Both the position numbers and the translations under genes were made by a program. From contig NZ_JAGEVF010000007.1 in NCBI RefSeq assembly GCF_017581965.1, positions 1-64,000 on the forward strand: 64,000 nucleotides of DNA, written 5' to 3'. This document shows, piece by piece, positions 37,141 through 45,825 of this stretch (its first letter is position 1; every line of letters begins with the position of its first letter). Under the pieces are notes generated by a model that made no database searches, was not told where the DNA came from, and was given only the letters and a program-made list of their open reading frames with translations. The DNA is from Winogradskyella pelagia. GTDB lineage: Bacteria; Bacteroidota; Bacteroidia; Flavobacteriales; Flavobacteriaceae.

Positions 37141-37755
37141 ATGAGCACTATGAAAAAAGGAAAAACTTATGATGGGCGCTCCAAGAAAAGGACCACCACT
37201 AAGGGATTAGGCAATCTGGTTACTATTTTATTAATTCTTGTGACACTATCGTCGTGCAGCAGTATTAGAGTTGCAGTGGATTATGAGCAAAATGCAAACT
37301 TTGAGAATTACAAGACGTTTGCATTTTACAAACCTGGAATAGACGAAGCAAAGATTAGTGATATTGACAAGCGACGTATTCTAAGAGCCATTGAAGCTGA
37401 ACTCCTTTCCAAAGGCTTAAGAAAATCTGAAGAACCTGACCTTTTGGTTAGTATATTCACCGAATCCAATCAGCGTGTTGATATTTACAACAACGGCTGG
37501 GGCGGCTGGGGATGGGGACCTGGTTGGGCATGGGGACCTGGCTGGGGCTGGGGACCTGGCTGGGGCGGAAATCAAGTTTCGACCTCTATAGAGGGTATGC
37601 TTTTTATTGATTTAATAGATACAAAGAAAATGGACTTAATCTGGCAAGGTTCTGGCACCGGCTATCTAGTCACTAAAAGTGTCGAAAAAAAGGAAGCTAG
37701 GATTAAAGAATTTGTAGCGAAAACTATGGCCCAATTCCCTCCAGGACAGAATTGA
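37141..37755 (+). CDS. DUF4136 lipoprotein with Gly/Trp/Pro repeat, 204 aa
   Basis: A lipoprotein with unknown function. After a basic N-terminus the signal runs LVTILLILVTLSSC, with the lipobox Cys near residue 39. The DUF4136 domain starts RVAVDYEQNANFENYKTFAF and continues to the end (GMLFIDLIDTKKMDLIWQG, then KNQFPPGQ-like end). In its middle, residues about 119-143, four near-copies of a GWGPGW unit are inserted between N-terminal and C-terminal halves of the domain. It starts 2 bases after hutU and ends at a terminator, so it is likely co-transcribed with it, though a shared role is unlikely. Confidence 0.82.
   Translation: MSTMKKGKTYDGRSKKRTTTKGLGNLVTILLILVTLSSCSSIRVAVDYEQNANFENYKTFAFYKPGIDEAKISDIDKRRILRAIEAELLSKGLRKSEEPDLLVSIFTESNQRVDIYNNGWGGWGWGPGWAWGPGWGWGPGWGGNQVSTSIEGMLFIDLIDTKKMDLIWQGSGTGYLVTKSVEKKEARIKEFVAKTMAQFPPGQN
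37496..37569 (+). repeat. In-frame GWGPGW-coding repeat
   Basis: Four imperfect copies of an 18-24 base unit of the type TGGGGACCTGGCTGGGG encode a Gly/Trp/Pro-rich loop in the DUF4136 protein. Such repeats can vary in number by slippage. Confidence 0.85.
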
Positions 37756-37778
37756 TTTACATCTAAAAATATTTTTTA

Positions 37779-37808
37779 AGCATCGGATTAAATTCGGTGC
37801 TTTTTTTG
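37779..37808 (+). terminator. Terminator after the DUF4136 gene
   Basis: Seven-base arms AGCATCG (37779-37785) and CGGTGCT (37795-37801), one G-U pair, followed by a run of seven T. Confidence 0.82.
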
Positions 37809-37810
37809 TT

Positions 37811-37843
37811 TTGGTACCTTTTTAATTAAAAAATCTATCTTTG
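37811..37843 (+). promoter_or_regulatory. Promoter of the SulP transporter gene
   Basis: TTG at 37811-37813 and TATCTTTG at 37836-37843 are 22 bases apart, a full Bacteroidota promoter match. The -7 region continues as CCGCCCT, the same bases that follow the leftward promoter at 167-174. The leader would be about 17 bases. Confidence 0.7.
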
Positions 37844-37863
37844 CCGCCCTAAAAGCACAAGTA

Positions 37864-39540
37864 ATGATTCTCGGACAAACCACGCGTAAAAATTTTACTC
37901 AAAACCCAAAAAACGATATCCTTTCTGGACTTACTGTTGCTCTTGCCTTAGTTCCAGAAGCTGTTGCTTTCGCTTTTGTAGCAGGAGTTGACCCTCTTGT
38001 TGGCTTGTATGGTGCTTTTATTATGGGATTTGTTACAGCTCTTTTTGGTGGTAGACCAGGAATGATTTCTGGAGCAACAGGTGCTATGGCCGTGGTTATG
38101 GTCTATTTAATACAAAAAGGGAATGCAGTAGGACAAACTTTAGATGTTCCAATTGATAACCTTGGTTTACAATGGCTGTTCATTACCTTACTTTTTGTTG
38201 GAGCAATTCAAATTCTTGCTGGTGTTTTTAAATTGGGGAAGTTTGTTAGACTAATCCCACATCCTGTTATGATGGGTTTTGTAAATGGCTTAGCTATTGT
38301 CATATTTTTATCTCAATTAAGCTTGTTTCCTAATGCTGTTCCAAAGGATATTTCACTATTTAGTAATACTTCGGAATGGTTAACTGCTCTATTTTCAAAC
38401 CTTTCGTTTTGGAAAATGATGGGATTCATAGGGTTAACAATGGGTATTATGTATGGACTACCCAAATTGACAAAAAAGATTCCAGCTGCGCTCATTGCTA
38501 TCATTGTGGTCGCGGGTATAACAATTTTTGGAAATATAGAAGTTAGCACCGTAGGCTCTTTTATTAGAGAAGGAGGTGGACAAGGTCTCCAAGGTGGTCT
38601 TCCTACCTTCCAAGAACAGATCTTCAGTTTGTTTTATACTTTGGCAGGACACTGGGACACCATACTTTCTACAGCAGTAATATTGGCTGCTGTTGGCCTC
38701 ATAGAGTCATTAATGACACTAAATCTTGTTGATGAGATTACAGAGACACGAGGAAACGGAAATAGAGAGTGCATTGCTCAAGGCAGCGCAAATATATTGA
38801 ATGGTCTATTCGGTGGTATGGGAGGTTGTGCTATGATTGGACAATCTATTATCAATGTAGATTCTGGAGGTAGAGGAAGACTGTCTGGCACCATTGCTGC
38901 AGTCGCCTTACTATGCTTCGTTTTGTTTGGAGCACCGTTGATTGAACAAATACCAATCGCAGCACTTGTAGGCGTAATGTTTATGGTAGTTATTGGAACC
39001 TTCGCCTGGAGTAGTTTTAGAATTATTAGAAAGATTCCGTTATCTGATGCTATTGTGCTTATAGCGGTTTCAGCCATAACCGTTTGGAAGGATTTAGCGG
39101 TTGCAGTAATTGCAGGAGTAATTATTTCTGCTTTAGTATTTGCTTGGAAAAGTGCCACTATGATTAGAGCACGTAAACGCATTCAAACAGACGGCACCAA
39201 AACTTATGAAATATGGGGACCACTTTTTTTTGGTTCAGTACAAGCTTTTAATTCTAAGTTTGATGTGAAAAATGACCCTCAGTCCATAGAAATTGACTTT
39301 ATTGAGTCTAGAATAAGTGATCATTCTGCGTTAGAGGCTATTTTCAATATTGTTAAAAAATATGAGGCCGCTGGTAAATCAATTAAGCTAAAACATTTGA
39401 GTGAAGACTGTAAAATCATCCTTAGAAAAGGAAGTCCTATATTTGAAGATGTCATAGTAGAAGCTGTTGATGACCCAAGATATCATTTGGCCGCAAATCC
39501 TGAAGAGTTTACTAAACCCTTATCGGCCTACGACATTTAA
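37864..39540 (+). CDS. SulP-family inorganic anion transporter, 558 aa
   Basis: An inner-membrane transporter of the SulP/SLC26 family, which carries sulfate, bicarbonate or similar anions. The N-terminal motif NDILSGLTVALALVPEAVAF and the gate region FGGRPGMISGATGAMAVVMV are family signatures, followed by about ten more transmembrane helices. The C-terminal STAS domain starts YEIWGPLFFGSVQAFNSKF (about residue 446). The ion cannot be assigned from the sequence; the bestrophin-like channel gene converges on it 7 bases away. It has its own promoter. Confidence 0.93.
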   Translation: MILGQTTRKNFTQNPKNDILSGLTVALALVPEAVAFAFVAGVDPLVGLYGAFIMGFVTALFGGRPGMISGATGAMAVVMVYLIQKGNAVGQTLDVPIDNLGLQWLFITLLFVGAIQILAGVFKLGKFVRLIPHPVMMGFVNGLAIVIFLSQLSLFPNAVPKDISLFSNTSEWLTALFSNLSFWKMMGFIGLTMGIMYGLPKLTKKIPAALIAIIVVAGITIFGNIEVSTVGSFIREGGGQGLQGGLPTFQEQIFSLFYTLAGHWDTILSTAVILAAVGLIESLMTLNLVDEITETRGNGNRECIAQGSANILNGLFGGMGGCAMIGQSIINVDSGGRGRLSGTIAAVALLCFVLFGAPLIEQIPIAALVGVMFMVVIGTFAWSSFRIIRKIPLSDAIVLIAVSAITVWKDLAVAVIAGVIISALVFAWKSATMIRARKRIQTDGTKTYEIWGPLFFGSVQAFNSKFDVKNDPQSIEIDFIESRISDHSALEAIFNIVKKYEAAGKSIKLKHLSEDCKIILRKGSPIFEDVIVEAVDDPRYHLAANPEEFTKPLSAYDI

Positions 39541-39547
39541 ATCCGCA

Positions 39548-40609
39548 TTACATCTGGACGTTCATTTCTTCTGGAAACTGTTTTGGTATCTCACTATCAG
39601 GTTCATCAAGCATCTCCCTGAGGTTAATCTCTATACTCCTTGAAATAGTTGATATAGGTACGTCATTCGCAGTGCCTTCAAATGGATTTTCTCCAACACG
39701 GGCCATACGTTCCATCACGTGAAATGCCCAGGATACTACAGCACAAAATGGAATGGCTAGCCAAATAAAATACCGACCAACGCGATTAAACTCTTCCAAC
39801 ATTTCCTCACCAATTTCAGCAAACTCTGGTATAATACCAAACGGCAAAAGAATAGCAAATATCCTAGTTAAATAAAGAGAGAGTGTGGCATACTGCCTGG
39901 GATAAGGGAAATTTTTAATACGCTCCGTTTGTCCTTGATGCGTAAATAATTCTTCTAATACATCCTCAAGATTTAAAAATGTAAATTCCTTTAGTATCCC
40001 TTTATCTTTCAAGGCTCTTAAATGCCTAGATTGTAAATACAAGATTGCCGCCTGTTTATTTGATTTTGATAATACATAGGCTTGTTCAGTCTCTGACAAA
40101 TAGGGTTCTAGACTCTCTTCTAGTTTGGTAATATACTCTGGTGTATGAATCCGTTTTCGCCATTCCTGATTCGTTATGGCTCTGTGTTGTGTTTCCCATG
40201 ATTTTCTGCTTCTCATCGCGTAACGTAGAGCTGTTAACCAAGCTATATGTCGATACACCAATATTTGTCTATCCTCAGATAAATTAATTTGATTTTCAAC
40301 ATCTCCCTCTCGATCTACTCTTACCAAATCCTGAACTTTCATACCCCAAGTGCGCGAGGTATTCACGATAGCACCCCAAATTTTTCTAGCCTCCCAAATG
40401 CGCTCATAAGCAGCATTATTTTGAAAACCAACCATAAAGGCAACTGCAGTACCAATAAGTGCTACTGGGGTCCAAGGTACATTTAGAAACGTTAATCCAA
40501 CTACTTCATAAAGCACAGTCAGAACTGCCGCATAGGAAAGATAGATAAGTGTTTCTCCTCTGGTCCAAAGGACCATTTCCTTAACAGAATAACGTTTCTT
40601 AGTCAGCAT
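39548..40609 (-). CDS. Bestrophin-family (UPF0187) ion channel-like protein, 353 aa
   Basis: A membrane protein of the bacterial bestrophin group. The N-terminal half has transmembrane helices (LTVLYEVVGLTFLNV, VALIGTAVAFMVGFQNNAAYERIW), the last holding the family FR/QNN-x-AYxRxWEAR motif. The middle is soluble helical (RHIAWLTALRYAMRSRKSWE), and further membrane helices follow (YATLSLYLTRIFAILLPFGI). It ends with a conserved FEGTANDVPISTISRSIEIN segment. Known homologues form pentameric anion or cation channels. Transcription is leftward, tandem with the E1 gene 53 bases downstream of that gene's stop, and it converges with sulP. Confidence 0.88.
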   Translation of the reverse strand: MLTKKRYSVKEMVLWTRGETLIYLSYAAVLTVLYEVVGLTFLNVPWTPVALIGTAVAFMVGFQNNAAYERIWEARKIWGAIVNTSRTWGMKVQDLVRVDREGDVENQINLSEDRQILVYRHIAWLTALRYAMRSRKSWETQHRAITNQEWRKRIHTPEYITKLEESLEPYLSETEQAYVLSKSNKQAAILYLQSRHLRALKDKGILKEFTFLNLEDVLEELFTHQGQTERIKNFPYPRQYATLSLYLTRIFAILLPFGIIPEFAEIGEEMLEEFNRVGRYFIWLAIPFCAVVSWAFHVMERMARVGENPFEGTANDVPISTISRSIEINLREMLDEPDSEIPKQFPEEMNVQM

Positions 40610-40662
40610 TCAATTCGGTGTTATTGAATGAAAGATAAAGAATTTCCAGTAAGCAAAGTGTA

Positions 40663-42750
40663 CTAGTAACTTAATACCTCTTCAATTTTCACTTTCACCT
40701 TTTCGGTTGAAGGAATCATAGTTTGTTCCAAGGTAGAATTTAAAGGTATGGCTGGCATATTTTCACTGCCAATAGTCATAACAGGTGCATCTAAATATTT
40801 AAAACATTCTTCTTGAATTTTACCAGCTAATGCTCTTGCAAAACTATTGTTTGATGGCTCTTCGGTGACCACTAAACATTTCCCTGTTTTCTTTACAGAT
40901 TTCATTATAGTATCTTCATCTAAAGGGTATAAAGTCCTTAAATCGATGATTTCAATTTGGTTGCGCATATCTAATTCCCCTGATGCATTATATGCCCAAT
41001 GCACACCCATTCCGTAGGTTACTATAGTTAGAGTTTCTACATCATCTTGTTTCCAGATTTCTTGAAGCAACCAAGCCTTCCCAAAAGGCAATACATAATC
41101 TTCTGCTGGTTCTTTTGACGTTGCTGTCAGTGTTCCAGGTACTTTAGACCAATACAGGCCTTTATGCTCTAGAATAACTACCGGATTTGGGTCGTGATAG
41201 GCCGCTTTCATTAAGCCTTTTAAATCTGCTCCATTACTTGGATAGGCAATCTTAATGCCTCTAATATTAGTAATCACACTTTCTACAGATGATGAATGAT
41301 ATGGTCCACCGCTTCCGTAAGCACCAATAGGTACGCGCAATATCATACTCACTGGCCATTTACCATTTGAGAGGTAACAACTTCGACTCACTTCTGTAAA
41401 TAGTTGATTAAGTCCGGGCCAAATGTAATCCGCAAACTGCACCTCAACAATTGGTTTTAATCCAACAGCAGACATTCCAACCGTGGACCCTACAATAAAT
41501 GCTTCTTGAATTGGTGTATTAAACACACGGTCATCTCCAAACTTTTGAGCTAGTGTTGCAGCTTCTCTAAATACTCCGCCTAAGCGCCCGCCTACATCTT
41601 GTCCATAAACCAAGCACTCTTTGTGCTCTCTCATTAATTCCTCAACAGCGAATAATGCACAATCTACCATCACTACTTTATCAGCTCCTTCTGGTTCACG
41701 GACACCTTTTTCTTCTGTTATTGGAGTTGGTACAAAATCGTGGGTAAATAAATCTTCAGGTTTTGGGTCTTCTGCTTTTAAGGCCTTTTCAAAATCTAAT
41801 GCTACTTTGTCTTTTGCTGCGTTTTCTATTTCATTAATATCAGAATCTGAGATTCCATTATCTAGTAATTGCTGTCTTAAAACCGGGTATGGGTCTCGAG
41901 AACGTGCTTCGTCTAAATCATCACGATACCATTCCATGCGTACACCAGATGTATGATGATTTAATAATGGTACTTTGGCATGTACTAAGAACGGACGGCG
42001 CTCTTTTCGAATAGTCGCAATCACCTTTTTAAGAGCTTCGTAGCTTTCAATAAAATTGGCACCATCGATAGAAATCGCTTCTAATCCATGGAAACCTTGT
42101 GCATATTCTGCAGCATTTTGGGCTCTTGTTTCGGCTGCATTTGCAGATATATCCCAACCATTATCTTGTACTAAATACAAAATGGGCATTTGTTTTAAAG
42201 CTGCCATCTGAAACGCTTCAGCGATTTCACCTTCAGTCACAGAGGCGTCACCTAATGAACATACAGTAATCGGGTTTTCAATAGTTGTATCGTTTAAGCC
42301 TTGCAATTCTTTATACTGCATTCCCATGGCAACACCAGTTGCAGGAATGGCTTGCATACCTGTTGCTGAAGATTGATGTGGTATTTTTGGCTTATCATCA
42401 TCTTTTAAACTAGGGTGCGAATAATAGGTTCGTCCTCCAGAAAATGGATCATCTTTTTTGGCTAACAGTTGGAGCATTACATCGTAAGGCTCTAGTCCGA
42501 AAGACAATAACATTGCATCATCTCTATAATACGGAAAGGCATAATCTTGGGGCAATAATTGCAACCCTAAAGCAACTTGTATAGCCTCGTGACCACGCGA
42601 TGTAGCATGTACATATTTTGAAACCTGTTTGAAATTAGCTTCGTATAATTCTGCCATAGATTTTGCTAAACACAACTTAGAAAATCCCTCAGCAAGAACT
42701 TTTTTATCTAATCCAGTCCTATTTTTTAGGTTTATATCTTGATTTTGCAT
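40663..42750 (-). CDS. Branched-chain 2-oxoacid dehydrogenase E1, alpha and beta fused, 695 aa
   Basis: Decarboxylates 2-oxoacids from valine, leucine and isoleucine and transfers the acyl group to the E2 lipoyl arm, using thiamine diphosphate. The alpha half (about 1-340) has the TPP motif CSLGDASVTEGEIAEAFQMA ending in QDNGWDIS. The beta half (about 350-695) has LVYGQDVGGRLGGVF, TPIQEAFIVGSTVGMSA and VVTEEPSNNSFARALAG. Elsewhere these are two proteins; the fusion is usual in Bacteroidota. It follows the transaminase gene by 8 bases and E2 lies beyond that, in one leftward unit. E3 is not in the window. A pyruvate dehydrogenase role is less likely given the transaminase next to it. Confidence 0.92.
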   Translation of the reverse strand: MQNQDINLKNRTGLDKKVLAEGFSKLCLAKSMAELYEANFKQVSKYVHATSRGHEAIQVALGLQLLPQDYAFPYYRDDAMLLSFGLEPYDVMLQLLAKKDDPFSGGRTYYSHPSLKDDDKPKIPHQSSATGMQAIPATGVAMGMQYKELQGLNDTTIENPITVCSLGDASVTEGEIAEAFQMAALKQMPILYLVQDNGWDISANAAETRAQNAAEYAQGFHGLEAISIDGANFIESYEALKKVIATIRKERRPFLVHAKVPLLNHHTSGVRMEWYRDDLDEARSRDPYPVLRQQLLDNGISDSDINEIENAAKDKVALDFEKALKAEDPKPEDLFTHDFVPTPITEEKGVREPEGADKVVMVDCALFAVEELMREHKECLVYGQDVGGRLGGVFREAATLAQKFGDDRVFNTPIQEAFIVGSTVGMSAVGLKPIVEVQFADYIWPGLNQLFTEVSRSCYLSNGKWPVSMILRVPIGAYGSGGPYHSSSVESVITNIRGIKIAYPSNGADLKGLMKAAYHDPNPVVILEHKGLYWSKVPGTLTATSKEPAEDYVLPFGKAWLLQEIWKQDDVETLTIVTYGMGVHWAYNASGELDMRNQIEIIDLRTLYPLDEDTIMKSVKKTGKCLVVTEEPSNNSFARALAGKIQEECFKYLDAPVMTIGSENMPAIPLNSTLEQTMIPSTEKVKVKIEEVLSY

Positions 42751-42758
42751 CTTTTATT

Positions 42759-43826
42759 TTAAGCTAATTGGCTTTGAACTTCAGTCATCCAAGAAAATCT
42801 ATCGTCTATCTTTCCTATCTTAATGGCATTTAGAGTATCATTAACTTCTACCGCAACCGGACTCTCTTCAGAGACATGAATCGTTTCATTCTCAAGTCCG
42901 ATTTCTTTTATGTAAGCTATACCCACGGCAGTACCCGTACCAAAGGCTTCTTCTAAAGTACCGTTACGTGATGCCTCACGGATTTCATCAATAGTAATTT
43001 TGCGTTCTATGACTTGGTAACCCATAGATTTTAGTAGCTCAATGACACTCAATCGTGTGATACCATGTAGTACCGAACCATCCAATTCCGGAGTTATAAA
43101 ATTTCCATTAATCTTAAAGAAGATATTCATAGTCCCTACTTCTTGAATGTACTTGTGCTCAGCAGCATCTAACCATAAGACTTGATCGTAACCTTTAGCT
43201 TTTGCCAATTCTGTTGGGCGAATTGCTGCGGCGTAATTACCTGCTGCTTTTGCCTCGCCAGTACCACCTTCTGCAGCTCTAATAAATTGTTTTTCTGCCC
43301 ATAAACGAATGTGTTTACTGAAGTATGGCCCTGATGGTGATGCCATTATCACAAAGTTGTAACTTGTCGCAGCACGCATCCCAATAAATGCCTCAGTGGC
43401 ATACATGAAAGGTCTTAAATATAATGCGCTTCCTTGTTGCGGTGGTATCCAAGCGTGGTCCAAAGCTACCAATTCTTTTAAGCCATCTACAAATAGTTCT
43501 TCTGGAACAGTTGGCATTCCCATGCGCTCTGCACTTTTATTTAAACGAGATGCATTATGTTCTGGCCTGAATAATAATGGTGTTCCCTCTGCATTTTTAT
43601 ACGCCTTCATCCCTTCGAAAATCGCCTGACCGTAATGTAATGCCATCGCGGCAGGATGCGTAGGAATTGGCCTTAACGGTTCGATTCTTGGGTTTTGCCA
43701 TTGCCCATCTTTGTATTCGCAAATAAACATATGGTCTGTAAAGGATGTTCCCAACGGGATATTATCAAAATCTAATTGGTCTAATTTTGACGATTGTGTT
43801 TTGGTGATTGAAATGTTATAACTCAT
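42759..43826 (-). CDS. ilvE: Branched-chain amino acid aminotransferase, 355 aa
   Basis: Transfers the amino group of leucine, isoleucine and valine to 2-oxoglutarate (or the reverse), with PLP. Fold-type IV signatures: ALHYGQAIFEGMKAYKN, FRPEHNASRLNKSAERMGMP, the Schiff-base Lys193 in GEAKAAGNYAAAIRP, and YDQVLWLDAAEHKYIQEVGT. The length is that of the eukaryotic-like BCAT form. Sitting between the E2 and E1 genes, it supplies the oxoacids to the dehydrogenase complex, so the unit probably works in breakdown as much as in synthesis. The gap to E2 holds a palindrome. Confidence 0.94.
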   Translation of the reverse strand: MSYNISITKTQSSKLDQLDFDNIPLGTSFTDHMFICEYKDGQWQNPRIEPLRPIPTHPAAMALHYGQAIFEGMKAYKNAEGTPLLFRPEHNASRLNKSAERMGMPTVPEELFVDGLKELVALDHAWIPPQQGSALYLRPFMYATEAFIGMRAATSYNFVIMASPSGPYFSKHIRLWAEKQFIRAAEGGTGEAKAAGNYAAAIRPTELAKAKGYDQVLWLDAAEHKYIQEVGTMNIFFKINGNFITPELDGSVLHGITRLSVIELLKSMGYQVIERKITIDEIREASRNGTLEEAFGTGTAVGIAYIKEIGLENETIHVSEESPVAVEVNDTLNAIKIGKIDDRFSWMTEVQSQLA

Positions 43827-43840
43827 AGTTTATAGTTTAT

Positions 43841-43868
43841 GAGATTCTGAATAAAACTCAGAATGACA
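43841..43868 (+). repeat. Intergenic palindrome, copy 1
   Basis: Arms ATTCTGA and TCAGAAT around a seven-base loop, preceded by GAG and followed by GACA. It lies between ilvE and the E2 gene and is a member of the family described under findings. Confidence 0.75.
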
Positions 43869-43873
43869 GATTT

Positions 43874-45181
43874 TTATATGTTTCGATTTGTATCAAATTG
43901 TTCAAAATAATCGGCGACACGACGCACAAAACTTCCTCCTAAAAAACCATCTACTACGCGATGGTCAAAAGACAAGGATAGATACATCATACTTCGGATT
44001 GCGATTTCGTCACCGTTTTCGGTTTCAATAACTTCAGCACGTTTCTTAATAATACCTAAAGCAAGAATGGCAACTTCGGGTTGATTGATAATTGGTGTTC
44101 CCATGACACTTCCAAATGTTCCAACGTTAGAAATGGTGAATGTGCTATCTTTTATATCATCTCCTACAAGCTTGTTTTCTCTAGCTTTATTTGCCAAGAT
44201 GTTGACATTTTCTGCAAGTTGCTTTAAGTCTTTAGTATCTGCATTTTTTACCACAGGAACAATTAAGTTTCCGCTTGGCAAGGCCGTAGCCATACCAATA
44301 TTTATATCTTCTTTGACAATAATATTATCTCCATCTACTGATGCATTAATATTTGGAAAATCTTTGACAGCCTTTGCAACGGCTTCAACAAATAGTGGCG
44401 TAAACGTAAGGCGTTCTCCATATTTTTCTTGGAATGCTTTTTTATTTGCATTACGCCAATTGACCATATTAGTCATATCGGCTTCTACATAAGCAGTAAC
44501 ATGAGGTGAGGTATGTTTAGAATAGACCATATGATCCGCAATCATTTTACGCATGCGGTCCATTTCAATAATTTTACCTTCTCCCTTATCGAATGTTAAC
44601 TGCGGAATACGGTAAGCTGTTGGGTCTTGTTGGGCAACGGCTTGTGCAAACTGATATGGTCGACCCTCCTCTATATATTTAAAAACATCACTCTTACGTA
44701 ATCTTCCTTCTGCTCCGGTAGCTGGTATTCTAGCCAATTCTTCAAAACTGATATGGAATTCTTTTGCGATAGAAACAACCAATGGTGAGAAAAACGAATT
44801 TGTATTTGAAATACTAAATTGTTCAGCGCTTATTTTAGTTGAAGGCTTATTTGCTTTGGATTTTTCAATCTTTTTAGGCTTAGGTTTCTCTGTTTTCGAC
44901 GTCTGCTTTTTAGTTTTCGATGACGAAATAGGCACCGCTCCATTACTGTTAATAATAGCTATAGTTTCTCCAATTTTTATAACATCATTTGCTTCGTATA
45001 AAATCTCTTCAATTACACCAGAAACATTAGATGGCACTTCAGAATCCACCTTATCTGTTGCCACCTCCAGAAGCATCTCATCTTCTTCAATTGAGTCACC
45101 AACATTTTTAAACCATGTGATGATTGCTGCTTCAGTTATGCTTTCGCCCAATCTGGGCATTTTAAATTCAACTTTCGCCAA
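43874..45181 (-). CDS. Dihydrolipoamide acyltransferase (E2) of the branched-chain complex, 435 aa
   Basis: The core of a 2-oxoacid dehydrogenase complex. One lipoyl domain (residues 1-78) has the lipoylated Lys44 in EVATDKVDSEV. A Lys/Pro-rich linker follows, then a peripheral subunit-binding domain at about 131-170 (SPLVVSIAKEFHISFEELAR). The catalytic acyltransferase domain ends in SLSFDHRVVDG with His407 and Asp411. It is the first gene of the leftward unit E2, ilvE, E1, with an Lrp/AsnC gene diverging from it, whose product may control the unit. Whether it serves the branched-chain or a pyruvate-type complex is inferred from context. Confidence 0.93.
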   Translation of the reverse strand: MAKVEFKMPRLGESITEAAIITWFKNVGDSIEEDEMLLEVATDKVDSEVPSNVSGVIEEILYEANDVIKIGETIAIINSNGAVPISSSKTKKQTSKTEKPKPKKIEKSKANKPSTKISAEQFSISNTNSFFSPLVVSIAKEFHISFEELARIPATGAEGRLRKSDVFKYIEEGRPYQFAQAVAQQDPTAYRIPQLTFDKGEGKIIEMDRMRKMIADHMVYSKHTSPHVTAYVEADMTNMVNWRNANKKAFQEKYGERLTFTPLFVEAVAKAVKDFPNINASVDGDNIIVKEDINIGMATALPSGNLIVPVVKNADTKDLKQLAENVNILANKARENKLVGDDIKDSTFTISNVGTFGSVMGTPIINQPEVAILALGIIKKRAEVIETENGDEIAIRSMMYLSLSFDHRVVDGFLGGSFVRRVADYFEQFDTNRNI

Positions 45182-45206
45182 TTTGAATATAATTTGTTAT
45201 AAGAAA

Positions 45207-45214
45207 CAAAGATA
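45207..45214 (-). promoter_or_regulatory. -7 box of the E2-ilvE-E1 unit
   Basis: TATCTTTG on the minus strand, a perfect TAnnTTTG, 26 bases before the E2 start. A TTG lies 27 bases upstream, a little too far for the consensus spacing. Confidence 0.5.
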
Positions 45215-45310
45215 AGTAACATGGGTGATTTGCACTGTTAACAACCTCTAAATAAGAATTAAAAAGTTTTTATTTCTTTTTTTAGTTCTAATTTTAGTTT
45301 TTTATTCTTT

Positions 45311-45318
45311 TATATTTG
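45311..45318 (+). promoter_or_regulatory. -7 box of the Lrp/AsnC gene
   Basis: TATATTTG matches TAnnTTTG, 32 bases before the ATG at 45350. No -33 TTG is seen. The divergent region 45182-45349 is A/T-rich and would suit autoregulation by the Lrp-type protein. Confidence 0.5.
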
Positions 45319-45349
45319 TATTTCAGACCTCTAAAAATAAATTTTTCTT

Positions 45350-45823
45350 ATGCCTTATTCTTTGGATAAAATTGACACGAAAATTCTACAAATTCTACAA
45401 AAAGATAGTAATCAGACCACTAAGCGAATTGCAGAGCAATTAGGCATGACCACATCACCAGTTTTTGAACGCATCAAAAAGCTAGAAAAAGAAGGTTTTA
45501 TCAAAAAGTATGTCGCTGTTTTAGACAACAAAAAAATAGGCCTGAAGCTTACTGTTTTTATTGGCATAACATTACAAGGCCATACTAGAAGCTATCTTGA
45601 GAAGTTTGTGAAAGAGATTAATGATTTCCCTGAAATCGTAGAATGTCATCGCGTTAGTGGGAATTTTGACTATTTACTGAAATTGGTAGTTGAAGATATT
45701 GAAGCCTACGAGATGTTCATTATTTCTAAGTTAACACTTCTTCCTTATTTGGGAAATGTACAGAGCTTAATTACACTGTCTACAGGAAAAGAGACTAATG
45801 AGATTGATTTGAGTAGGGTTTAA
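45350..45823 (+). CDS. Lrp/AsnC-family transcriptional regulator, 157 aa
   Basis: A regulator that senses amino acids. An N-terminal winged helix-turn-helix (YSLDKIDTKILQILQKDSNQ, TTKRIAEQLGMTTSPVFERI) is followed by the RAM/AsnC sensor domain (VFIGITLQGHTRSYLEKFVK, EIVECHRVSGNFDYLLKLVV). The length is normal. It diverges from the E2 gene of the branched-chain unit and converges with the PaaY-like gene, whose stop lies 3 bases from its own. Control of branched-chain amino acid breakdown is the natural inference. Confidence 0.93.
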   Translation: MPYSLDKIDTKILQILQKDSNQTTKRIAEQLGMTTSPVFERIKKLEKEGFIKKYVAVLDNKKIGLKLTVFIGITLQGHTRSYLEKFVKEINDFPEIVECHRVSGNFDYLLKLVVEDIEAYEMFIISKLTLLPYLGNVQSLITLSTGKETNEIDLSRV

Positions 45824-45825
45824 GA

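Noticed and set aside
41621..41956. 111-codon plus-strand frame
   Set aside because: It is antisense to the fused E1 gene and shows no domain or start context.
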